Notes under the pieces: generated by a model
The model's database searches: none
The model's input: the letters and a program-made list of their open reading frames with translations, nothing else
What the model was told of the DNA's origin: nothing
Shown here: positions 33,172 to 41,206 of the stretch, piece by piece
Position numbering within the stretch: the stretch's first letter is position 1
Layout of the letters: the number at the start of each line of letters is the position of its first letter
Position numbers and translations under genes: made by a program
Source: Glaciecola sp047637355
Lineage (GTDB): Bacteria > Pseudomonadota > Gammaproteobacteria > Enterobacterales > Alteromonadaceae
Assembly: GCA_047637355.1 (NCBI GenBank)
Contig: JBLIKA010000001.1
Location: 59,716-123,715 of the forward strand
Direction: 5' to 3'
DNA: 64,000 nt

Positions 33172-35319
33172 TTAATCTCTCGCTACGTCATTGACATCAG
33201 GCAATTGTTTTAACTTATCAACAACCCGAGCCAAATTGTCCGCATCTATAACCTCAATAGTTAGTTTTATCAGCGCTGAATTATGACTTTTATTACTTAA
33301 ACTATTCACGCCAAGCAAACCGACTTTCTCATTCGATAATACCGTAGTGATATCTCTTAAAACACCAGATCTGTCATTACAATAAACGTTAAGCTCGGTT
33401 TGAAAGCTAGTTTGATGTTCAATTGCCCAAGATACATCTATTTGACGTTCAGGATGCTGCTCTAAAAGGTTGCATAACTGGGCGCAGTTTTCCTTGTGCA
33501 CACTCACTCCCTTACCTTGCGTGATATATCCAAGGATAGCCTCACCCGCAACAGGTTGACAACACTTCGCAATTTGACTGAGCAAATTACCGACACCTTC
33601 AGCAATAATCGGCTCACTACCTTTGCGCAATTTTGCTCGCCGTGGCTTGATCGTTATCTCAGCTGGCTCTATCGGCGGTGGCGCATGCTTATGTAATAAG
33701 AAATGCACAACCGTCAGTACGCGTGTATCACCCACTCCTATAGCGGCAAATAAATCATCTATCGAATTTGCATTAAACTTGTCAATTGCACCAGCTGCGA
33801 GTTTAATAGAAAGGCCTGCTTTTGAGAGCTCTCGTTCTAGGAGTTCTCTTCCAGCATCAATACTCTTACCTTTATCTTGTTTTTTGAAGAATGAATGAAT
33901 TGTTGCTCTAGCGCGCGCAGAGAATACATAACCTAAACCTGGATGCATCCAATCTCGACTTGGGGAGACATTTTTACCCGTCAGAACTTCTACCTGATCG
34001 CCACTCTGCAACTTATAAGTGAATGGTACTATACGCTTATTGACCTTAGCACCAATGCACCTATGGCCAACGTTGCTATGCACATAGTAAGCAAAATCAA
34101 GCGGCGTTGAGCCAAGCGGCAAATCAATAACATCGCCTTTAGGTGTAAAAACGTAGACTCGGTCGTCGAATACCTGACTACGGAGTTCTTCCACTAAATT
34201 ACCCGATTCTGCCATCTCTTCTTGCCACTGAAGAATTTTGCGAAGCCAATTTAAACGCTCTTCTGAGCCCCCAATTTTGCCAGTTGTACCTTCTTTGTAC
34301 TTCCAGTGAGCAGCAACACCCAACTCTGCATCTTGATGCATTTTCTGAGTTCTAATTTGAATTTCTACAGACTTGCTTTGTGGCCCGACAATAACGGTAT
34401 GAATGCTTTGATAACCGTTCTGTTTGGGTGTCGCAATATAATCGTCAAATTCTTTGGGAATATGTTTCCAGAGAGTATGCACTGTGCCTAAGGCGGCATA
34501 GCAATCCTGCAATCTATCAGCCACAATACGCAATGCACGAATATCAAACAACTCTTCAAAGGAAAGTTGTTTTTTCTGCATTTTTTTCCAGATACTGTAA
34601 ATATGCTTAGGACGCCCAATAACTTCTGCTTTAATGTTTTGGTCGTCTAGCAAGCCTTGTAGTTTCTGCACAATATCAATAATGTATTGCTCGCGATCAA
34701 TGCGTTTTTCATCCAGCATTTCAGCTATACGTTTGTAGGTCATTGGATGAAGATAGCGAAACGAAAGGTCTTCAAGCTCCCATTTGAGTTGACCAATACC
34801 TAAGCGATTAGCCAGAGGAGCGTAAATACTCGAACATTCATGCGCGACGATAACCCTAGTTTCTTCATCAGCCTCTTTTACCGAATGCAAAGTACAAATG
34901 CGTTCAGCCATTTTTATAACCACAGCGCGCACGTCTTCCACCATACTTAACAACATACGACGCAAATTATTAACGTGATTTTCATCATGCCGATTTCGAG
35001 ATTGCAGAGTCTTAATGGCGTCCATACGACGGACACCAATAATCAGGTCTTTAATTGGTACGCCAAACTGTTCTTCAATTTGGTCTTCAGATAACTCATG
35101 AATTTGACAATATGGGAAGACTAATGCTGCTTGTAGTGTTTCATCATCCATGTGAAGTTCGTGCAATATTTCAACCATCTCTTGACCGATTAAGAGGTCA
35201 TTTGGTTTATCTGAAATCTGACTTAATTTCGCTTTGGTTTTTTCTGGCACATCCAAATTTGCTAACCATTGGCTAAAGGTTGGGCGACTGCTTTGATGAA
35301 CACTTCTTATCGATACCAT
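33172..35319 (-). CDS. relA: (p)ppGpp synthetase I
   Basis: This ribosome-associated stringent-response synthetase has 715 residues. Domains in order: an HD-like domain in which the HD motif is replaced (FPYCQ), so no hydrolase activity; the synthetase domain with GRPKHIYSIWKKMQKK, FDIRALRIVADRLQDCYAALG, EFDDYIATPKQNGYQSIHTVI and AHWKYKEG; a TGS domain (VYVFTPKGDVIDLPLGST); a zinc-finger-like helical part with CCQPVAG; and a C-terminal ACT domain. It lies between rlmD and mazG, in the E. coli order rlmD-relA-mazG. The start at 35319 is the only good one. Confidence 0.97.
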   Translation of the reverse strand: MVSIRSVHQSSRPTFSQWLANLDVPEKTKAKLSQISDKPNDLLIGQEMVEILHELHMDDETLQAALVFPYCQIHELSEDQIEEQFGVPIKDLIIGVRRMDAIKTLQSRNRHDENHVNNLRRMLLSMVEDVRAVVIKMAERICTLHSVKEADEETRVIVAHECSSIYAPLANRLGIGQLKWELEDLSFRYLHPMTYKRIAEMLDEKRIDREQYIIDIVQKLQGLLDDQNIKAEVIGRPKHIYSIWKKMQKKQLSFEELFDIRALRIVADRLQDCYAALGTVHTLWKHIPKEFDDYIATPKQNGYQSIHTVIVGPQSKSVEIQIRTQKMHQDAELGVAAHWKYKEGTTGKIGGSEERLNWLRKILQWQEEMAESGNLVEELRSQVFDDRVYVFTPKGDVIDLPLGSTPLDFAYYVHSNVGHRCIGAKVNKRIVPFTYKLQSGDQVEVLTGKNVSPSRDWMHPGLGYVFSARARATIHSFFKKQDKGKSIDAGRELLERELSKAGLSIKLAAGAIDKFNANSIDDLFAAIGVGDTRVLTVVHFLLHKHAPPPIEPAEITIKPRRAKLRKGSEPIIAEGVGNLLSQIAKCCQPVAGEAILGYITQGKGVSVHKENCAQLCNLLEQHPERQIDVSWAIEHQTSFQTELNVYCNDRSGVLRDITTVLSNEKVGLLGVNSLSNKSHNSALIKLTIEVIDADNLARVVDKLKQLPDVNDVARD

Positions 35320-35331
35320 ATATTTTGCACT

Positions 35332-36753
35332 CTACTTTGAGCTTATTAGGGCAACCATCTCAATATGCTTTGTGAAGGGGAACATATCAAGTGCTCGTGC
35401 TTTTGTAATCTCGAATTTGCCGGGAAGAGCATTAACGTCTCTTGCAAAACTTGTGGGGTTGCAAGAAACATACAATATTTTTTGTGGCTTAAATACTGAT
35501 ATCACCTTCATTACTTCCAATGCGCCTGCGCGCGACGGATCGACTATAAAAAACGAACCTTCGGGTATATTCAGCGTTGCCTTTAACGCCAAGTCGTTGA
35601 GGTCATAATGTTCAAATCGACAATTTTCAATGCCATTTAGTTGTGCGTTTTCTCTTGCTTGTTGCACCATTTCGGCCACACCTTCAATACCGATCACTTC
35701 TTTACAATATGGCGCTAAGTAAAGCGAAAAGTTTCCAACGCCTGAAAATAAATCAACGACACAATCCTCTGGGGTTGGGTTTAACCAGTCTTTTGCTAAT
35801 TTCAACATCTGTTGATTTACGTGTTGGTTAATTTGTATAAAGTTATTGGCCGTTACCGCTAAATGCAAAGATGGGCTATCAGAAATAGTGAATACAGCAT
35901 TTACAACTGCATTTGTTGCTTCGAGACTGATTTTATTATCAGCCTGCAATGCAGCCACATTTAGGACCTTTGATGCTTTGGATTCAATCATGTACTGAGT
36001 GCCGGAGGACTGTTGTTCTAGAATCAGCATTTGAACTGATTCACTGCTCAAATTTTTGGTTAAATGCAAACATACTTGCGGTCTTTGGGCACCTTCAGTT
36101 AAGGTAATATGCCCGATAGAAGAAGCGCTAGGTAGGCTTTTGATAAGACTTACTAAGCGTTCATAAACGTTTTGTAAGGACTCAGTTAGCACTGCACATT
36201 TAGGTATATCGACAACTTTATTCGACTTTTCTTGCCTAAAACCTATTTTGATGTTTTCTGAATTACGCGCATCAATCGCAACGCGAGCACGCCGTCGATA
36301 CCCGTTATGATTATTAGAAATATTTGATTTAATGACATCCTGCCAATCACAGTCTTCGAGTCTCGATGAAGGAATAGCTTTATCTAAGTAGCTTTGCAAG
36401 CTTATCTGTTTTGCTTGAATCAAATAATCGGCATCAAAAGATTGATGGGAACAGCCTCCGCATTGACTTACATAAGGGCAAAATTCTTTTACTCTAGCCG
36501 ATTCATGCCCTTGCAATACTTTGACTATTTTGCCGTGCCATACTTTTTGCTTTTTCGAGAATAGCTGAACACGGTATAGCTCACCGGGTATCGAAGCGGG
36601 TACTACAATAATCGGTTTGTGAGATAAACATATTCCATTACCGTTATGATCGATGACGTCAACTGACATCTCTAGGCTCTCAAGACTAACCTTCTCTTGA
36701 GTCCTGTTTTTGCGCGATGGCGATTGTTTTTTCGCTTTAAAAAATTGAACCAC
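35332..36753 (-). CDS. rlmD: 23S rRNA (uracil1939-C5)-methyltransferase
   Basis: This SAM- and [4Fe-4S]-dependent rRNA methyltransferase has 473 residues (E. coli 433). An N-terminal basic extension precedes the TRAM domain. Cluster cysteines are C92, C98 and C101 (FCPYVSQCGGC) plus one in IPKCAVL. The SAM-binding motif is VVDLFSGVGNFSLYLA and the catalytic cysteine is in YVSCNPTSFARD. The start is GTG at 36753, with GAGAG upstream, 5 bp after the acpS stop. In E. coli rlmD is next to barA; here it is fused to the recO-pdxJ-acpS group. Confidence 0.96.
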   Translation of the reverse strand: MVQFFKAKKQSPSRKNRTQEKVSLESLEMSVDVIDHNGNGICLSHKPIIVVPASIPGELYRVQLFSKKQKVWHGKIVKVLQGHESARVKEFCPYVSQCGGCSHQSFDADYLIQAKQISLQSYLDKAIPSSRLEDCDWQDVIKSNISNNHNGYRRRARVAIDARNSENIKIGFRQEKSNKVVDIPKCAVLTESLQNVYERLVSLIKSLPSASSIGHITLTEGAQRPQVCLHLTKNLSSESVQMLILEQQSSGTQYMIESKASKVLNVAALQADNKISLEATNAVVNAVFTISDSPSLHLAVTANNFIQINQHVNQQMLKLAKDWLNPTPEDCVVDLFSGVGNFSLYLAPYCKEVIGIEGVAEMVQQARENAQLNGIENCRFEHYDLNDLALKATLNIPEGSFFIVDPSRAGALEVMKVISVFKPQKILYVSCNPTSFARDVNALPGKFEITKARALDMFPFTKHIEMVALISSK

Positions 36754-36758
36754 AATCG

Positions 36759-37202
36759 TTAACTCTCTAAAATTACTGTAGCTGTTGCGTAATGCTTTTC
36801 ATCTGAAATAGAAAGATGAGTATGCTTTACTCCTTTCTGCTGAAACAGCAATTCAAGATGACCGTTTACTTGTAAGTAAGGCTGGCCTGTTGCGTAATGG
36901 GAAATTTCTATTTGCTGCCAACTTACGCCATTACCAATGCCATTGCCAATTGCTTTAACCGCGGCTTCTTTTGCAGCAAAACGTTTAGCTAAAAAACGGG
37001 CTTGTGAACTAATATTAGTCACTTCTTTATCTTCCGCTTCAGTTTTTTGACGCGGCCTAATTCTAGGTAAATTAGTTAATGCTAAATAGTCTGCATACTC
37101 ATTAGGAGTAAGTATTCGCTTCGCCATTGAGTCAGATTTATCTACGCTTTCCTGCAACCTAGCAATTTCAACTATATCAGTTCCTACTCCAACGATCGGC
37201 AT
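36759..37202 (-). CDS. acpS: Holo-[acyl-carrier-protein] synthase
   Basis: This enzyme attaches 4'-phosphopantetheine to ACP. At 147 residues it is about 20 longer than E. coli AcpS (126). The family motifs are GVGTDIVEIARL at the N-terminus, with the metal-binding aspartate, and the central ARFLAKRFAAKEAAVKAIGNGI. The extra residues lie between them, around RPRQKTEAEDKEVTNIS (about 50-66), and are charged and probably a surface loop. It lies between pdxJ and rlmD. The function is not in doubt, but the insert is unusual. Confidence 0.95.
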   Translation of the reverse strand: MPIVGVGTDIVEIARLQESVDKSDSMAKRILTPNEYADYLALTNLPRIRPRQKTEAEDKEVTNISSQARFLAKRFAAKEAAVKAIGNGIGNGVSWQQIEISHYATGQPYLQVNGHLELLFQQKGVKHTHLSISDEKHYATATVILES

Positions 37203-37309
37203 TTACTACTCCTTTTTTGCATACAATTGCGAAGTATATACCACAGCACTGCCAACGGCTTTTAAATATAACGACTAAAACGGCCACGCATTGCATCTAG
37301 CATGAAAGA

Positions 37310-38050
37310 TTAACGGTGGCTTAATCTAGCTTCTTGCATCAATAAACGCATATCTCTAACTGCTTTTTCAAGGCCATCGAATGCTGCTCGAGCAATAATA
37401 CTGTGACCAATATTCAGTTCAATCAATTGAGGAATGGCAGCGATTGGCTTTACATTGTGATAATGCAGACCGTGGCCGGCATTTACTTTCAGTCCAAGTT
37501 TGTGCGCATACTCTATGCCCTTTACTAACTTGGCTAATTCTAACTCAGCTTGAGCTTCATTTTTTGCTTCAGCATATTGCCCCGTGTGAATTTCGATATA
37601 AGGTGCACCTGCGCTGACAGCGGCTTCAATTTGCCTTTCATCAGCGTCTATAAATAACGATGCCAGTGTGTTCTGAGCTTTTAATTGATCACAAGCCGCT
37701 TTCATTTTCGCTAGATTACCAGCGACATCTAAACCGCCCTCGGTAGTCAGTTCTTCCCTTTTTTCGGGCACTAAGCAACAAAATTCTGGTTTCACTTTCG
37801 CAGCAATTATTAGCATTTCCTCAGTAACAGCCATCTCAAGATTCAGTCGCGTATTAATTGTTTCTTTGAGCAAATACACATCTTTATCTTTTATGTGTCG
37901 ACGGTCTTCGCGTAAATGCACTGTAATACCATCAGCGCCACCTCTCTCGGCAATATCGGCCGCGTGAACTGGATTGGGATAATTTGTACCTCTTGCATTG
38001 CGAAGTGTCGCAATATGGTCGATGTTGACGCCTAATAATATATCTTGCAC
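37310..38050 (-). CDS. pdxJ: Pyridoxine 5'-phosphate synthase
   Basis: This enzyme makes pyridoxine 5'-phosphate from 1-deoxyxylulose 5-phosphate and the product of PdxA, whose gene is also in this window. Length 246 (E. coli 243). Motifs: LLGVNIDHIATLRNARGT, DGITVHLREDRRHIKD, EIHTGQYA and VNAGHGLHYHNV, all in a TIM barrel. The start is GTG 38050 with GGAGAG 6 nt upstream. It is downstream of recO (48 bp) and upstream of acpS, the order of the E. coli rnc-era-recO-pdxJ-acpS operon. Confidence 0.97.
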   Translation of the reverse strand: MQDILLGVNIDHIATLRNARGTNYPNPVHAADIAERGGADGITVHLREDRRHIKDKDVYLLKETINTRLNLEMAVTEEMLIIAAKVKPEFCCLVPEKREELTTEGGLDVAGNLAKMKAACDQLKAQNTLASLFIDADERQIEAAVSAGAPYIEIHTGQYAEAKNEAQAELELAKLVKGIEYAHKLGLKVNAGHGLHYHNVKPIAAIPQLIELNIGHSIIARAAFDGLEKAVRDMRLLMQEARLSHR

Positions 38051-38098
38051 TGAGCTCTCCTTGGATGGCCGAATAGGTTTAGCAAAAAGGAATATGTG

Positions 38099-38821
38099 TT
38101 AAGTAATGATTTTTGTACTAAATAGTTCACGACTTTTAATTGGTTTGTTACCTAATATTGGATGCAAAGCGATACGGCTTATTTTTTTTGCCGCTTTTAG
38201 CGAAGATTGCTGCCAATCATTATTGTTGATTGCCAATATATCCTTACCATGAATTGCGAAAGAATGATGTTTATCACATTCTACAAAACCAATTTCATTC
38301 ATCAAGGAATAGCTCTTATCATGCACAATCTCGAGTTCGTTTTGGGAGTCATAAGTAAAGTCAGGGAAATAACCTAGTTCTTCCAGTAAAACAAATTCAA
38401 AATTCCTCAATATAGGTTCAATATCTGCTAATTTACACTCTGCGTTGGATAGCTCTCGCAGCATGTTTAAAGATAATTCGTATTGTTTAAATAAACGGGT
38501 AAATGCTTCTGACTCAGGAAGCGCTCTGTTCAATACTTCATTTAGATAAAAAGCACAAAATAAGCTTTGCTGCGAGAGCGAAAAAGACCTAGATGTCGAC
38601 TCAATACGTCCTAAATATCGCAACGTGCCTCGGCCACTTAATTCAAAGTTGACGGCCTGGAGCGGTTGCAACAAACTTTTTTTGTCCGACTTTGGACCTC
38701 TCGCGCCCTTGGCCATAGCACTAACTCTGCCATTTTGTAGCGTAAAAAAGTCAACAATTAGACTGGTTTCACGATAAGGTCTGCGATGGAGGACATAACC
38801 ATCGTAAATATCTCTGTTCAA
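38099..38821 (-). CDS. recO: DNA repair protein RecO
   Basis: This recombination mediator helps RecR load RecA on SSB-coated DNA. Length 240 (E. coli 242). The N-terminal OB fold is recognisable: GYVLHRRPYRETSLIVDFFTLQ, GRVSAMAKGARGPKS, LLQPLQAVNFELSGRG, then LNEVLNRALPE in the helical domain. The start is TTG at 38821, 1 bp after the stop of the small upstream gene, with a GAG 5-6 nt before it, so translation is probably coupled. Confidence 0.95.
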   Translation of the reverse strand: MNRDIYDGYVLHRRPYRETSLIVDFFTLQNGRVSAMAKGARGPKSDKKSLLQPLQAVNFELSGRGTLRYLGRIESTSRSFSLSQQSLFCAFYLNEVLNRALPESEAFTRLFKQYELSLNMLRELSNAECKLADIEPILRNFEFVLLEELGYFPDFTYDSQNELEIVHDKSYSLMNEIGFVECDKHHSFAIHGKDILAINNNDWQQSSLKAAKKISRIALHPILGNKPIKSRELFSTKIIT

Positions 38822-38822
38822 G

Positions 38823-39104
38823 CTAGCTCACTTTGATCCTAACAACTTTCATTGTTTCGAATTCCATACCCGCAACATCTTTAATTTCAGGGTAATAGGT
38901 TAAATTAACGACTCGGTCTACTAAGTTGTTGTACTTTTTTCGACGTTTGAATATAAAAGGAACGTCTGTTTTAGCGATTAAAAGTGTATTAACGTACCAG
39001 CCATCTTCTTCACGTTGAACATGTGACGTCACTTTGCATAATTCTGAATGCACCAAATTTGGGTGGGTTTCTAGCAATAGTTGCAAAGCTGTTTTTCTTG
39101 CCAT
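38823..39104 (-). CDS. Small conserved-looking protein of unknown function
   Basis: This protein of 93 residues is not one I recognise. It has a basic N-terminal helix (MARKTALQLLLE), a beta-rich middle (GWYVNTLLIAKTDVPFIFKRRKKY) and ends with FETMKVVRIKVS. No signal peptide or membrane segment is visible. GAGG lies about 12 nt before the ATG. It stands immediately upstream of recO with no gap, which supports a real co-translated gene. A perfect hairpin lies between it and recJ. Confidence 0.7.
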   Translation of the reverse strand: MARKTALQLLLETHPNLVHSELCKVTSHVQREEDGWYVNTLLIAKTDVPFIFKRRKKYNNLVDRVVNLTYYPEIKDVAGMEFETMKVVRIKVS

Positions 39105-39127
39105 AGTTCTAATACGCCTCTTTCATT

Positions 39128-39150
39128 GCTGCATTGCAGGGCAATGCAGC
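39128..39150 (-). other. Perfect 10-bp hairpin between recJ and the small gene
   Basis: GCTGCATTGC (39128-39137) pairs with GCAATGCAGC (39141-39150) around the loop AGG. There is no T-run on either side, so it is not a classical terminator. It lies in the 120-bp gap between recJ and the following gene and could be an mRNA processing or stability element. Confidence 0.55.
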
Positions 39151-39225
39151 TTCGTTATGACAGCTTATACTGCTTGCTCAAAATAACTTGGCAGACTAAC
39201 TGTTAACCTTAATTGATAATACTCT

Positions 39226-40944
39226 TCAGTCAACTTCTTGAAGCGCTTGCACCAATAATTGTACACTGATTTGGCCTCTAAATTCATTAATATCTAATTT
39301 ATAAGCCAGCTTTACTTGCCTAACTTTTGGATTTGGCCAAGTTTTAATATCAATATTAAAAGCAATCGCATCAAATTCAATTCCATCTAAACTAACGACC
39401 ATTTTTAAGTGATTCTTCCCAACAATTCGCTGACTACGCATTTGAAATACACCATCGAATAACGGTTCCTCAAATGTTTGCCCCCAAGGAACGGCGAGCT
39501 TTATTAGGCTCGCATTTTCAATATTGATTTCTTGGCAAGCTAACGCACCATCAGACAAAATAAGGTTTTGAGTCGGAAGGCCTCTAGTGGCCACCGCTAC
39601 TGCAGCTTCAAACGCAACTTTAAATTCACTAAGTCGTGCGGTTTTTAAGCTCAATCCTGCTGCCATTGCATGCCCCCCAAACTTATCAATTAAGCCAGGG
39701 GTTTGAGTATTTACAGTTTCTAACAAATCTCGAATATGCACGCCAGGAACTGACCTAGCAGAACCTTTAATAGACATTTCATCTTGTTCAGCAAATACAA
39801 TGGTAGGCCGATAATATTTTTCTTTAATTCTACCCGCCAGTATACCAATAACACCTTGGTGAAAATCAGCTTGGTAGAGCACAACACCTGAGGGTAATTC
39901 GTTACCTTGTGAGATAAAAGCTTGTAGCGCTTTTTCCGCTTCATCTTTCATTGAAGATTCAATTTCTCTGCGCTCAAGATTTAAGGCATCAAGACGAGCC
40001 GCGATCTGGCGGGCTATATGTTGATCTTCAGTTAGCAAGCATTCTATGCCCAGTGACATGTCATCAAGTCTGCCCGCTGCATTTAAGCGAGGACCTAACA
40101 CAAAGCCAAGGTCGGTAGATGACAATTTATGACAGGGTCTTGCAGCTACTTCTAAGATGGCCTTAATACCGGGGCGAGCGAAACCACTGCGGATACGTTG
40201 TAGACCTTGATGCACCAACACACGGTTATTTTCGTCCAATGGCACAACATCAGCAACCGTCCCTAAAGCTACAATATCGAGGTAATTTGCTAAGTTGGGC
40301 GGCTGAATGTTTTGTTGTTCAAACCAACCTTCCTCGAGCAATTGGGCCTTCACTGCCAACATGACATAAAATGCAACACCCACACCGGCTAAATTTTTAG
40401 ATAAAAACTCACAACCTGGCTGATTAGGATTCACGATTGCGTCAGCATCAGGAAGCGTATAACCGGGTAAATGATGATCTGTGACCACCACTTTCATACC
40501 TAATTTTTTAGCGTGACTAACACCCTCGACACAAGATATACCATTATCCACGGTTATAATAAATTCAGCTTTTTGTTGATAAGCAACATCAACAATTTCT
40601 GGACTTAAACCATAACCAAAATCAAATCGGTTAGGCACTAAATAATCAACATTTTTATGCCCAAATGCTTTTAACGCTAACATGCAAATAGCGGTACTGG
40701 TTGCACCATCAGCGTCAAAATCGCCAATAATGCAAATAGCTTTAGCTTGCTTAACGGCTTCGCAAATTAAAGATGATGCTCTCTCAATTCCTTTTAACTC
40801 ATTGTAGTGACGTAATTTTTTTATTTGAGTTTGTATTTGAGCAACGTCAGTTACCCCTCTATTTCTGTAGAGTCGGTCCAATATTGGCGGCAATTGAGGG
40901 TCAATAGGATTGGGAATGACGGCATGGCGTCGCTGTATTTGCAA
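39226..40944 (-). CDS. recJ: Single-stranded-DNA exonuclease RecJ
   Basis: This 5'-3' single-strand exonuclease acts in recombination and mismatch repair. Motifs: IIGDFDADGATSTA, VTVDNGIS, VVTDHHLPG (the DHH signature), LAGVGVAFYVMLA, GPRLNAAGRLDD and the DHHA1-type FGGHAMAAGLSL, ending with YKLDINEFRG. I place the start at TTG 40944, where AGAGG stands 7 nt upstream and the N-terminus LQIQRR matches E. coli MKQQIQLRRR; length is then 572 (E. coli 577). The open frame continues upstream to 41037 without family similarity. In E. coli recJ follows dsbC directly; here foreign genes intervene. Confidence 0.95.
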   Translation of the reverse strand: MQIQRRHAVIPNPIDPQLPPILDRLYRNRGVTDVAQIQTQIKKLRHYNELKGIERASSLICEAVKQAKAICIIGDFDADGATSTAICMLALKAFGHKNVDYLVPNRFDFGYGLSPEIVDVAYQQKAEFIITVDNGISCVEGVSHAKKLGMKVVVTDHHLPGYTLPDADAIVNPNQPGCEFLSKNLAGVGVAFYVMLAVKAQLLEEGWFEQQNIQPPNLANYLDIVALGTVADVVPLDENNRVLVHQGLQRIRSGFARPGIKAILEVAARPCHKLSSTDLGFVLGPRLNAAGRLDDMSLGIECLLTEDQHIARQIAARLDALNLERREIESSMKDEAEKALQAFISQGNELPSGVVLYQADFHQGVIGILAGRIKEKYYRPTIVFAEQDEMSIKGSARSVPGVHIRDLLETVNTQTPGLIDKFGGHAMAAGLSLKTARLSEFKVAFEAAVAVATRGLPTQNLILSDGALACQEINIENASLIKLAVPWGQTFEEPLFDGVFQMRSQRIVGKNHLKMVVSLDGIEFDAIAFNIDIKTWPNPKVRQVKLAYKLDINEFRGQISVQLLVQALQEVD

Positions 40945-41146
40945 AACAGGCCTCTTTGATTTAGTGAATAAAGATGAGTAATAGGCGCATCTACGCGAAA
41001 CATGATGATAAACATAGCACAGAGTGAATAGTAACAAGTGATCGCTATAGTCTGCGAGTCTTTATTGACATTCGTTTGCGGCTTAACTTAACAAAGTGCC
41101 GATATAGTTACCTTTGGAGCGTTGCAAAAGATGATTGCACAGATAT

Positions 41147-41176
41147 AAAAAAGACCTTCAAATGAAGGTCTTTTAG
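41147..41176 (-). terminator. Terminator of the PAS/coiled-coil gene
   Basis: AAAAGACCTTCA (41149-41160) and TGAAGGTCTTTT (41163-41174) form a long stem with A-run and T-run on its sides. It lies about 35 bp after the stop at 41207 and separates this gene from recJ. Confidence 0.9.
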
Positions 41177-41206
41177 GCTCACTATTAGCATGTTATTAAA
41201 TACCGA

